A stretch of DNA of 64,000 nucleotides from an uncultured Clostridia bacterium (GTDB lineage Bacteria; Bacillota; Clostridia; TANB77; CAG-508). Positions 53,490-61,989 of the stretch are shown one piece after another (the first letter of the stretch is position 1; every line of letters starts with the position of its first letter). The translations under genes were made by a program, and so were the position numbers. The stretch spans positions 124,001-188,000 of the forward strand of contig CAKOVX010000001.1 in NCBI GenBank assembly GCA_934122155.1, read 5' to 3'. A model generated the notes under the pieces. It was not told the DNA's origin. It saw only the letters and a list, made by a program, of their open reading frames with translations, and did no database searches.

Positions 53490-53933
53490 TTACTCATTAT
53501 CTTGTGGTTTTTCACTGTTTGCTTCCATATTGTCTGTGCTTACACCTTGAATATGAACATTAACTTCAACCACTTTTAGTCCAGTCATGTTTTCAACTGC
53601 TTTTTTTACTCTGTTTTGTATTTCAAATGCAACATCTGGTATTCTTACTCCATATTCTACTATAATGTTAACATCTATTTTTGTTTCTTTTTCTCCAGAG
53701 TCAACTTTAATACCTTTTGCTAAGTTTTTCTTTCCACTAAGTACTTCTGAAATTCCTCCAGCAAAGCCTCCTGACATTTGTGCTACTCCTGGAACTTCTG
53801 ATACAGCTACCCCTGCAATTACAGAAATAACGTCATCTGAAATTCTTATATTAGTATTATTTTCTAATGCCACTTCTCCATTATTTTCAACTACTTTTTC
53901 AACCTCTTTTATTTCTTTGTTTTCTTCTTCCAT
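53490..53933 (-). CDS. asp23: Asp23/Gls24 envelope stress protein
   Basis: 147 aa. NIRISDDVISVIAGVAVSEV, PGVAQMSGGFAGGISEVLSG, DVNIIVEYGVRIPDVAFEIQ and NRVKKAVENMTGLKVVEVNV define the family. It forms a membrane-associated meshwork and is linked to envelope stress. First gene of the cluster, with AAGGAGG ahead. Confidence 0.95.
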   Translation of the reverse strand: MEEENKEIKEVEKVVENNGEVALENNTNIRISDDVISVIAGVAVSEVPGVAQMSGGFAGGISEVLSGKKNLAKGIKVDSGEKETKIDVNIIVEYGVRIPDVAFEIQNRVKKAVENMTGLKVVEVNVHIQGVSTDNMEANSEKPQDNE

Positions 53934-54064
53934 AAAGAAACCTCCTTTTTCTTAAGAAATTTATATGTACTAGTATATCAATTTTCTTTAAATTTTACAA
54001 CTATTTTTATAAAATATTATATAGTTTTGTGTAAAAAAATGGCTTTAAATATGCAAAACATAAA

Positions 54065-54102
54065 AAAACAGTATCATACTTTTTAAGTAATGACACTGTT
54101 TT
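54065..54102. terminator. Terminator between asp23 and the Xre gene
   Basis: AAAACAGTATCAT and ATGACACTGTTTT with one mismatch, T runs on both sides. It ends the minus-strand Xre gene. Confidence 0.75.
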
Positions 54103-54154
54103 CTTTTAGGCTTACTTTTTACATTAATAATACACTTTAAAAATATGTTTAACC

Positions 54155-54376
54155 TTAGATTTTCTTTTGATAAGGTCTAATTTCATCAGTCCTACATAAT
54201 AAATAATCTACACTTGTATTGTAAAAATCAGCTAATTTACATAACAATTCTAAAGGAATGTTGCGCTTATTTAATTCATAATAAGAATACGCTACCTGCG
54301 AAACATTTAAAAATTCGCTCAATTGTTTTTGAGTAAAATCATTATCCTCTCTTAAACTTTTTATGCGAGTTTCCAT
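54155..54376 (-). CDS. Xre-family HTH regulator
   Basis: 73 aa, HTH only: LREDNDFTQKQLSEFLNVSQ then VAYSYYELNKRNIPLELLCK. Its tail TSVDYLLCRTDEIRPYQKK is close to that of the prophage repressor at 21659. It is divergent from the beta-helix prepilin gene and a 10-bp-arm palindrome lies between them, so it may control that gene and itself. Confidence 0.9.
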   Translation of the reverse strand: METRIKSLREDNDFTQKQLSEFLNVSQVAYSYYELNKRNIPLELLCKLADFYNTSVDYLLCRTDEIRPYQKKI

Positions 54377-54402
54377 ATTTTTTAGTTCCTTTCTTATAAA
54401 AA

Positions 54403-54428
54403 ATTAGATATTGGTAATAATATCTAAT
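54403..54428. promoter_or_regulatory. Palindromic operator candidate for the Xre regulator
   Basis: ATTAGATATT and AATATCTAAT, 6-bp spacer, 26 bp after the Xre start codon on the upstream side. Suitable for a dimeric HTH protein. Confidence 0.55.
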
Positions 54429-54485
54429 GAGGAAATACCACTTAAGAAAAACTAAAAAAATTATAAAATAAAACAAAATGTTATA

Positions 54486-54514
54486 TTGATATTTAAAACA
54501 TATTGTTATATAAT
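54486..54514 (+). promoter_or_regulatory. Promoter of the beta-helix prepilin gene
   Basis: TTGATA, 17-bp spacer, TATAAT (54509-54514), 33 bp ahead of ATG 54548. AAAAGGAG follows as the ribosome site. Confidence 0.75.
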
Positions 54515-54547
54515 GAGACGGTAGCAAAAGAAAAGGAGAAAATATTT

Positions 54548-56681
54548 ATGAATTTAAAATGGAAAAATAAAATTAAAAATAGCGGAATAACATTGATTAG
54601 TCTAGTTGTGACTATTGTCGTTTTACTTATACTTGCTCGGAACATCAATTAGCGCTTTATTGGGAGAAAATGGACTATTTAACAAGGTACAAAGTTCTAA
54701 AGAAAAATATAGTAAAAGTGAAGTTAAAGAAAAGTGTTCTTTATTATTAGTTGAATATACAATAGAAAAAGCCTCAGAGGGAAATTTAGATTTTTCAAAA
54801 TTTTTAGCCAAAAATCTACAAGTAGGTGTAGCTCAAAATGAAAATAACACCTATTCTTTTTTGTTAGGCGAATGGCAAGTTGTAATGGATGAATATAAAG
54901 TTATCAGTGTAGAGAAGTTTCACCTAGATGTAGACAAAATATCCCCATCAGTAGCAAGTATGAAAGCAAGTACAGAATTAGCAGACGGCCAATTAGTTCA
55001 AACTGAAGGATATTGGAATAAATCTTATGGTGGAGGAGCTTATTATGATATAGTAAATACTACTAATTTAACTGTTGATAATGCAAAATGTATACAATTA
55101 GATAATGGATTATATGCAGAATTACATGTAATAAATGATACAATAACTGTAAATCAATTTGGTGCTTATGGAGATTTAGAACATGATGATGCACAGGCAA
55201 TACAATTAGCTTTAAATTCTGGATATAAAAATATTAGTTTTGAAAGTGAAAATTATAATATTAATGATTTTATAGCATTTAGTACTAGCAATATTAATGT
55301 TTTAGGAAACAGTGCAAAACTTGTAATGCAAGATGGTTTTCAACTATCCGGTTCATATGACTGGGCATTTTTTCTTGGTGGAACATTAGAAACTCCAATA
55401 ACCAATGTCAATTTATATAATTTAAAGATAGAAACAGGTAATATAAATTTTTCGAGAGGAGATGTAGTACAGCTTCAAATTGAACATATAAAAAACTGTG
55501 AAATTTATAATTGTGAATTTTTAGTATCAGAAATTGATAGAAGTAAAGCTAGACCAACCACAAACATTTGGATTACTGGAAATAATAGTAATATAAAAAT
55601 TAATAATTGTAAGATAATAAACCTTTCTAATAGCAACAAAGGTGGAAGTATATGGATATCTGACATGAATGATACTAATATTGATGCAATAGAAATCAGC
55701 AATAATTATATTGAAAAAAGTTCTCATGATGAAACCATAGCAGTATGGGGTGGAACAATAAAAAATGTTATTATAGAAAATAATGAATTTAATATTCATG
55801 AAGAAAATGTTGATGATCCATCAGATATGAACTTTACATTTGGAAATTCTGGTGGAATATTGCAAAATTTAGTATTTTCAAATAATAAAGTGTATTGCGA
55901 ATCCAAAAATTATTTTTCATTTATCAATCCAGCTAATGAAAGTAGTTCTATCTCAATAAAAAATAATAATATAGAGTGGATACTTAGAAGTTCCTCATTA
56001 TCCTATGTTCCGGTCTTTAGTAATAATTCTAGTGTGATAATAGAAATTTCAGGGAATAATATAATTTACAATACAATTAATGAAGATAGTCCAGGAGTAT
56101 ATAATTTTGTCGGTGATAATGAATACTTTTATAATAATAACATAACCATTAATGGCAAACTGCAAATTTTTCAATGTATGGATGTCAATAATCCTTTAAA
56201 CGGATTAAATAGTAAATTGGACAGTAATAATATTATTATAAATACTGACATTTTTTATCTCTACTCTGGTTATTATTTTTGCAATAATACAGTAGAATTA
56301 AAAGGCTTTTCAAATAATTATAGTACTGTTTTTAGATGTAGCTTTCAAATGAAAAAAGATATGAAAATATTAAATAACACAATAAAACTTAATGATAATA
56401 GCAACTATTATGAGGCAGATACAATAAAATTTTTATTTTGTCAAGATCCCACATTTAATAACTACAACATAGATATAAGTAACAATAAAATATTATCAGA
56501 TATTAATAAAGCGCAAATACTAATTTTTGTGAGTAATGCATCAGATACAACTCCACAGACTATTTATTGTAATAACAATACTTATAATAATTTTAAAGCA
56601 GTTTATTTCTATAGTAATTCAGCAACCCACAAAGTTATTGTTAATGGTAAAGAAATTACTTCTAATACCATTTTAAAATAG
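54548..56681 (+). CDS. Prepilin-leader beta-helix surface protein, one CGG +1 site
   Basis: From ATG 54548 the frame reads a type IV prepilin start (KNSGITLISLVVTIVVLLIL, with the GITLI cleavage site) as far as LILA, then CGG at 54638-54640 and a stop three codons on. Skipping C gives LILA-GTSISALLGENGLF, matching LILAGVTLNALFNENGIL in the two genes at 56.9-59.8 kb, and a frame open to 56681 (about 710 aa). The body is an Asn-rich right-handed beta-helix (repeats such as NVNLYNLKIE, NVIIENNEFN, ISIKNNNIEW) headed by a pectate-lyase-like VNQFGAYGDLEHDDAQAIQL. Likely exported and processed by the A24 peptidase; may bind or cut polysaccharide. Confidence 0.85.
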
Positions 56682-56697
56682 CATTTCATCTTGTATA

Positions 56698-56725
56698 AAG
56701 CACCTTTTGATGAAAAGGTGCTTTT
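56698..56725 (+). terminator. Terminator after the beta-helix gene
   Basis: AAAGCACCTTTT and AAAAGGTGCTTTT with loop GATG. Confidence 0.88.
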
Positions 56726-56754
56726 CACAAGGGCAAAAACGTAATTAAAAGGAA

Positions 56755-56779
56755 TGAACCCTGTATGATACAGAGTTCA
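56755..56779. terminator. Second hairpin, facing the converging prepilin gene
   Basis: TGAACcCTGTA and TACAGaGTTCA, 11-bp stem with one mismatch, loop TGA. Probably ends the minus-strand transcript from 58256. Confidence 0.55.
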
Positions 56780-56865
56780 TTAATTTACAAGATCTAAATT
56801 TATTTTACCATAAGGATGTATTTATTTGAATATTTATTTTTTACACAAAATTTCTTACCTCCTCT

Positions 56866-56885
56866 CTGGTTCATTAAACCAGTGG
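56866..56885 (-). other. Small hairpin just past the variable gene end
   Basis: On the minus strand CTGGTT and AACCAG flank TAATG, within 26 bp after the stop codon of the gene at 56892. Hairpins at this position are known downstream of variable repeats in diversity-generating retroelements; the second paralogue has no equal copy. Confidence 0.4.
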
Positions 56886-56891
56886 TCAGTG

Positions 56892-58256
56892 CTACTTATA
56901 AAGTGAGGCTCTAAAGCCGTGGACTTCGTTGCTGACAGTCGTAGTGAGTCCGTTGCGCTCAGAAGCTGGACAATTAGAACCAGTGAAGAGGCAATAGCCA
57001 CCCCTATTAGCACAGTGGCGGTAGCCAGAAGAAAAAACACTATGTTCTAATGTCCACTCCCACACATTTCCAGCTAAGTCATATATATTCATTTTTTTAC
57101 ATGCATCACTTGCTCCTGTGGTTAATAATATCGCACCATCACTTGAACTTGCTGAAACTTTTGTACTTTTTCCATTTGCATATGTTACACAGTTTTCTAA
57201 TGCTGTATTATAATTATTCCATACACTACTAAATGCTCCATTTTGTGCATATTTTCCTCTATTTATTTCAAAACTTGAATCACGATAATTTCCCCAATCT
57301 TTACTATCACTTGTTAATGCACTTTGTATTGTTGCTAAGGCTGTTCCTTTTTTTACTTCTTTTACTTCTATATGTTTTAATACTAAATCCCATTGTACTC
57401 CAAACATTAAACTACTGGTATAACTTTTTCCTGTTGATAATTTGCTTGCTAATGTTTGTGCTTGACTACATGTTACATATGTATATGGGTATATCGGTGT
57501 GTCTACTGTTCCTTGTTTTGATAATGGTGCTGCTGTTGCATCCTCTCCTCCTGTTCTATTTTTTGTTATTCCTGCTTCATATCTTCCTATCCAAAAGCCT
57601 CCATTTTCATACACACTTTTCAACATTTTTTGTTTTAAGCCTGTATATTTTTCACTTGTTAATCCTGTTACATCATCTGAATAATATTCGTCTTTATTAG
57701 TTGTTCCATTTCTATAATAATCTGTATATTTTTTCAAACAGTATTCTATTTTATCATAGTCTGTTGATTTTTCTGGTTTTTGGTCTGCTGTTATTGTTTT
57801 GGTATTATAACTATTATTTGCATACAAACTTTTTGGTACTTCTATCCATACATATTCATTTCCTATTGCATCTTTTATTACTAGCCCTTTATCTAAATCT
57901 GTTCCTTTTTCTTTTGTAAATGTATTATCTGGATAATATGGCTCTGTCTCGCCTGCTACGCTTGGCAAATCACTGGTTGGTGGATTGTCATCTTCTCCTG
58001 TTGTTCCATTTGTTTTGCTCTCTATCCATTTGTCTAAATCGTTTATTGCATCTAGGTCACTCTTTTTAGCGTCTTCCATTATATTGCCTGCATTTTTTGA
58101 TTTGGTTAATATACCATTTTCATTAAACAGTGCATTTAATGTTACTCCTGCTAATATTAATAATACTACAATTGTTACTACTAGTGCTATTAGCGTAATA
58201 CCTTTTGAATTTGAGTAAGTTCTGTTACTCCTTTTTAATTTTGCATTTGATTGCAT
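56892..58256 (-). CDS. Prepilin-leader protein with FGE/C-lectin-like variable C-terminus (copy A)
   Basis: 454 aa. A type IV prepilin start (YSNSKGITLIALVVTIVVLL) with cleavage site G-ITLI, a spacer (YYPDNTFTKEKGTDL), then an FGE-sulfatase/CLec-type fold: NEYVWIEVPKSLYANN, GGFWIGRYEAGITKNRTG, IYDLAGNVWEWTLE, and a last 45 residues with RHCANRGGYCLFTGSNCPAS and HGFRASLYK. That last part differs strongly from copy B while the rest is nearly the same. The family WEWT...GG...R...GFR layout is the scaffold of many DGR targets. A surface binding protein on a pilin-type base is likely. Confidence 0.82.
   Translation of the reverse strand: MQSNAKLKRSNRTYSNSKGITLIALVVTIVVLLILAGVTLNALFNENGILTKSKNAGNIMEDAKKSDLDAINDLDKWIESKTNGTTGEDDNPPTSDLPSVAGETEPYYPDNTFTKEKGTDLDKGLVIKDAIGNEYVWIEVPKSLYANNSYNTKTITADQKPEKSTDYDKIEYCLKKYTDYYRNGTTNKDEYYSDDVTGLTSEKYTGLKQKMLKSVYENGGFWIGRYEAGITKNRTGGEDATAAPLSKQGTVDTPIYPYTYVTCSQAQTLASKLSTGKSYTSSLMFGVQWDLVLKHIEVKEVKKGTALATIQSALTSDSKDWGNYRDSSFEINRGKYAQNGAFSSVWNNYNTALENCVTYANGKSTKVSASSSDGAILLTTGASDACKKMNIYDLAGNVWEWTLEHSVFSSGYRHCANRGGYCLFTGSNCPASERNGLTTTVSNEVHGFRASLYK
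56895..57040 (-). other. Candidate DGR variable region, copy A
   Basis: Compared with 58455-58600, differences concentrate in codons of NNY type (TAT, CTC, TTC, ACT, GGT) between conserved blocks TAGGGGTGG, TGTCCAGCTT and CCTCACTTTA, which are unchanged. This is the pattern left by adenine-directed mutagenic retrohoming onto AAY-rich codons. No template or reverse transcriptase lies in the window. Confidence 0.55.
57343..57896. repeat. Near-identical direct repeat of 58897-59450 (offset 1554 bp)
   Basis: The central parts of the two prepilin/FGE genes are almost identical at DNA level over more than 500 bp, aligned with a constant offset of 1554 bp, showing a recent tandem duplication or gene conversion. 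Confidence 0.85.
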
Positions 58257-58451
58257 TTTAACTTTCCTCCCTTTGTGCCTCTTTCTTGTTTTTCTTTTGA
58301 TTTTGTTATAATCATAATAATATAACTTTTTATAAATTTTCTAACATTTTTTTACAAAAATTTCAAGTTTTTTGTACAGTACAATTGTACCACTAATAAA
58401 GATGTTTTAAAAAATTTACAGGCCCTTTTCTTCATCAAATAACAGTCAGGG

Positions 58452-59807
58452 CTACTTGTAAAGTGAGGACCTGAAACCAATATAGCCACCGGTACGAGTT
58501 GTTTCTGTGCAGCTACGATCAAAAGCTGGACAGCGTGAGCTACTATCGTTGCAACTACCACCCCTAGTAACACAAGGAATTCCGGCAGAATTGTGATATT
58601 CTAATGTCCACTCAAATACACTTCCTGCTAGGTCATATATGTTCATCTTTTTACATGCATCACTTGCTCCTGTGGTTAATAGTATTGAATTACCATAATC
58701 TGTATTAGAAACTTTTGTACTTTTTCCATTTTCATATGTTACACAATCTGTTAATGCTGTATTATAATTATTCCATTCACTACTTAATGCTCCATTTTTT
58801 GCGTATTTGCCTCTATTTATTTCAAAACTTGAGTCTCTATAATTTCCCCAATCTTTACTATCACTTGTTAATGCACTTTTTATTTTAGATGAGACTGTTC
58901 CTTTTTTTACTTCTTTTACTTCTATATGTTTTAATACTAAATCCCATTGTACTCCAAACATTAAACTACTGGTATAACTTTTTCCTGTTGATAATTTGCT
59001 TGCTAATGTTTGTGCTTGACTACATGTTACATATGTATATGGGTATATCGGTGTGTCTACTGTTCCTTGTTTTGATAATGGTGCTGCTGTTGCATCCTCT
59101 CCTCCTGTTCTATTTTTTGTTATTCCTGCTTCATATCTTCCTATCCAAAAGCCTCCATTTTCATACACACTTTTCAACATTTTTTGTTTTAAGCCTGTAT
59201 ATTTTTCACTTGTTAATCCTGTTACATCATCTGAATAATATTCGTCTTTATTAGTTGTTCCATTTCTATAATAATCTGTATATTTTTTCAAACAGTATTC
59301 TATTTTATCATAGTCTGTTGATTTTTCTGGTTTTTGGTCTGCTGTTATTGTTTTGGTATTATAACTATTATTTGCATACAAACTTTTTGGTACTTCTATC
59401 CATACATATTCATTTCCTGTTGCATCTTTTATTACTAGTCCATCATCTAAATCTGTTCCTTTTTCTTTTGTAAATGTATTATCTGGATAATATGGTATTG
59501 TCTCACCCGCAACACTTGGCAAAACACTGTCATCGTCATCTCCTCCTGTTGTTGTTCCCTTTGTTTTGCTGTCTATCCATTTGTCTAAATCATTTATTGC
59601 ATCTAGGTCACTCTTTTTAGCGTCTTCCATTATATTTCCTGCATTTTTTGATTTGGTTAATATTCCATTTTCATTAAACAACGCATTTAGTGTTACTCCT
59701 GCTAATATTAATAATATCACAGTTGTAATTACTAGTACTATTAGCGTGACACCTCTTTGATTTGAGTAAGTTTTGTTACTTGTTTTTAATTTTTCATTTG
59801 ATTTCAT
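58452..59807 (-). CDS. Prepilin-leader protein with FGE/C-lectin-like variable C-terminus (copy B)
   Basis: 451 aa, tandem paralogue of the gene at 56892. The prepilin start (YSNQRGVTLIVLVITTVILL) and leader site are kept, as are WIEVPKSLYANNSYN, GGFWIGRYEAGI and NIYDLAGSVFEWTLE. The C-terminus differs: IPCVTRGGSCNDSSSRCPAF, then TGGYIGFRSSLYK. Cleaved by the A24 peptidase, it would be displayed on the surface. The 195-bp gap to copy A (58257-58451) holds its 3' end and the copy A promoter. It is the upstream copy. Confidence 0.82.
   Translation of the reverse strand: MKSNEKLKTSNKTYSNQRGVTLIVLVITTVILLILAGVTLNALFNENGILTKSKNAGNIMEDAKKSDLDAINDLDKWIDSKTKGTTTGGDDDDSVLPSVAGETIPYYPDNTFTKEKGTDLDDGLVIKDATGNEYVWIEVPKSLYANNSYNTKTITADQKPEKSTDYDKIEYCLKKYTDYYRNGTTNKDEYYSDDVTGLTSEKYTGLKQKMLKSVYENGGFWIGRYEAGITKNRTGGEDATAAPLSKQGTVDTPIYPYTYVTCSQAQTLASKLSTGKSYTSSLMFGVQWDLVLKHIEVKEVKKGTVSSKIKSALTSDSKDWGNYRDSSFEINRGKYAKNGALSSEWNNYNTALTDCVTYENGKSTKVSNTDYGNSILLTTGASDACKKMNIYDLAGSVFEWTLEYHNSAGIPCVTRGGSCNDSSSRCPAFDRSCTETTRTGGYIGFRSSLYK
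58455..58600 (-). other. Candidate DGR variable region, copy B
   Basis: Same boundaries as copy A. Variable codons are AGT, AAC, GAT, AGT, AGC, CGC; all but one end in C or T. The framework codons for GGW-like turns, CPA and SLYK are fixed. Confidence 0.55.
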
Positions 59808-59860
59808 TTTTTAATTTTCCCCCTTTTGTTTTTTGCTTTTAAAAAGCTCTTTTGTTATTT

Positions 59861-60478
59861 TTAAGATACTTTGCATAAACTTTTGTTAAGTGTTGTGGCT
59901 TTGTCATATATTTGTACCCATGAATAGACTCTTTCTAATTCTGGCTCTTCTATTGCTTGGTTGCATATAGATGTATATAGAAATGTTTTTATTCCACCGC
60001 TTCTCAAGTTTTTGCAGTGTTCTATGCTATCATCTATAAATAAATCTATGTTGTTTTCTTTTGCTGCAATTAGTTTATTTTGTGAATTCATAATAAGTTT
60101 GTCATAGTGTATGTTATTTTTACTTAGCCATTGTTTAGTGTAGTTTTCTACTATATTGCTATTTGGTAAATATTCACATCTTGAAGTAATTAAAATAAGG
60201 TTATTTTCCTCTTCTTTAAGTTGTTGTAATATTTCTGCTACATAGTCTTTTGGAGTTGCTATTGTTAGCATATCTATAAAATACCTTGCCCAAAATGAAT
60301 GTATTTGTTCTTTAGTCCAATGAGAGTACATTGTTTCTATATAACTATGGTTTGGTATTTTTCCATACTGTTCAGGTGTTCCGCTATTTCCTAATTCTAT
60401 GTCAAATTTTTGTGCACTTGTAAATATACTTTCAAATGAGTTTGATATTGTGTCATCTATATCTATTCCTATATTCAT
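59861..60478 (-). CDS. 5'-nucleotidase-like HAD phosphatase
   Basis: 205 aa. MNIGIDIDDTISNSFESIFT has the HAD DxDDT motif; ILITSRCEYLPNSNIVENYT and NIDLFIDDSIEHCKNLRSGG are motifs II and III/IV. Matches the NT5C/deoxyribonucleotidase-type family often called 5'-nucleotidase, C type. Soluble, single gene; substrate unsettled. Confidence 0.85.
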   Translation of the reverse strand: MNIGIDIDDTISNSFESIFTSAQKFDIELGNSGTPEQYGKIPNHSYIETMYSHWTKEQIHSFWARYFIDMLTIATPKDYVAEILQQLKEEENNLILITSRCEYLPNSNIVENYTKQWLSKNNIHYDKLIMNSQNKLIAAKENNIDLFIDDSIEHCKNLRSGGIKTFLYTSICNQAIEEPELERVYSWVQIYDKATTLNKSLCKVS

Positions 60479-60563
60479 ATTATCTCTCCATTCTTTAATT
60501 TCATTTCACAATTTTATCATATATATTTTTTAATAACAAGATATTTTTTTACAAAACTTTTGT

Positions 60564-60592
60564 TTGACATTTTGAATTTGTTGTATTATAAT
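60564..60592 (+). promoter_or_regulatory. Promoter of the radical SAM pair
   Basis: TTGACA 60564-60569, 17-bp spacer, TATAAT 60587-60592. It lies inside the longest open frame, showing that the true start is ATG 60629. Confidence 0.85.
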
Positions 60593-60628
60593 GAGTACGA
60601 ACATTTATTCTTTTATATGGAGGACTAT

Positions 60629-61975
60629 ATGGAAATTGATGAAAAGTTAGAAATATTATCCGCTTCTGCCAAATATGATGCATCTTGTAGTTCATCTGGC
60701 GGTAGCAGAAAAAATACACCTGGTGGAATTGGTGATAGCGAAGTTTCAGGAATATGTCATAGTTGGGGTGCTGATGGTAGGTGCATTTCTTTGCTTAAAA
60801 TTTTGATGACTAATTGTTGTATGTATGATTGTAAATATTGCATAAATCGTAAAAGTAACTCTGTTAGAAGAGCTACTTTTACACCAAAAGAAATTGCTGA
60901 TTTAACTATTGGTTTTTACAAACGTAATTATATTGAAGGGTTATTTTTAAGCTCAGCAGTTATAAAGTCACCTGATTATACTATGGAACAGATGATACAA
61001 GCTATTACTATTTTACGAAGCGAATATCATTTTAATGGATATATTCATGCCAAAACTATTCCTGGTAGTAGTCAAGAGCTTATTGATAAATTAGGTACAT
61101 TAGTAGATCGTATGAGTGTTAATATTGAGCTTCCTTCTCAAGCCAGTTTAAAGCTATTAGCTCCTGATAAATCTAAGGAAAATATTGTTGAACCAATGAG
61201 CTATATCTCAAGCCAGTTGAGTTTATCTGCTCAAAAGTTTTTACCTGCTAAAAAAACTTTCAATTTCTTGCCTAGTAATGTAGTCCATAAGACAAAAGAT
61301 AAAAACTTTGTACCAGCTGGCCAAACAACTCAAATGATAGTTGGTGCAACACCTGATACAGATTTGCAAATTCTAAAGTTATCTGAAAGTTTATATACTA
61401 AGTTTCATTTAAAAAGGGTGTATTATTCTGCTTATGTTTCAGTTAATGAAGATTCTAATTTACCCACTTTAGCTAAGCCACCACTACTTAGAGAAAATAG
61501 AATATATCAAGCTGACTGGTTACTTAGGTTTTATGGTTTTAAGGCAGATGAATTATTAAATGAAAAGAATCCTAATTTTAACACATTTTTAGACCCAAAG
61601 TGTGACTGGGCTTTAAGGCATTTGGATAGTTTCCCCGTAGAAATAAATACGGCCGATTATTATACTTTACTTAGAATTCCTGGTATTGGTGTTATATCTG
61701 CTAAAAGAATTATTGCTGCAAGAAGGTATTGCCATTTACAATTTGAGCATTTAAAGAAGTTAGGTGTTGTGTTAAAAAGAGCTAGATACTTTATTACTTG
61801 TGATGGAAAATACTATGATACAGTAAAAAATTTTAACAATGGTTTTATTGAGCAAAATTTATTATTTTTAGAAAAAAACAGTTTACCTATACCTGCATAT
61901 GTTCAAACATCTTTGTTTGATAATTCTGAGCCTACTAGATTTGACAGGTTAAAAGTACTTACTGGAAATTTATAA
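60629..61975 (+). CDS. Putative DNA modification/repair radical SAM protein
   Basis: 448 aa from ATG 60629 (GGAGG 10 nt upstream and promoter ahead). The 4Fe-4S cluster motif is CCMYDCKYC (CxxxCxxC) near residue 75; a SplB-like core follows. SNVVHKTKDKNFVPAGQTTQ is a family block, and a C-terminal helix-hairpin-helix (LRIPGIGVISAKRIIAARRY) suggests DNA binding. Known with the next gene as a conserved pair predicted to act on DNA; the reaction is not established. Confidence 0.88.
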   Translation: MEIDEKLEILSASAKYDASCSSSGGSRKNTPGGIGDSEVSGICHSWGADGRCISLLKILMTNCCMYDCKYCINRKSNSVRRATFTPKEIADLTIGFYKRNYIEGLFLSSAVIKSPDYTMEQMIQAITILRSEYHFNGYIHAKTIPGSSQELIDKLGTLVDRMSVNIELPSQASLKLLAPDKSKENIVEPMSYISSQLSLSAQKFLPAKKTFNFLPSNVVHKTKDKNFVPAGQTTQMIVGATPDTDLQILKLSESLYTKFHLKRVYYSAYVSVNEDSNLPTLAKPPLLRENRIYQADWLLRFYGFKADELLNEKNPNFNTFLDPKCDWALRHLDSFPVEINTADYYTLLRIPGIGVISAKRIIAARRYCHLQFEHLKKLGVVLKRARYFITCDGKYYDTVKNFNNGFIEQNLLFLEKNSLPIPAYVQTSLFDNSEPTRFDRLKVLTGNL

Positions 61976-61989
61976 AGGAGTGTTGTATT

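Noticed and set aside
540..54640. Systematic base-calling error inserting C before GG
   Set aside because: Errors would not respect reading frame. All seven extra bases lie exactly before a Gly codon, making CGG in frame, while TGG and NNG-GNN contexts in long conserved genes are intact. Raw reads should still be checked.
58352..58573. 73-codon ORF overlapping the end of the second prepilin gene
   Set aside because: Different frame over the variable region; no ribosome site, runs through the stop region of the real gene.
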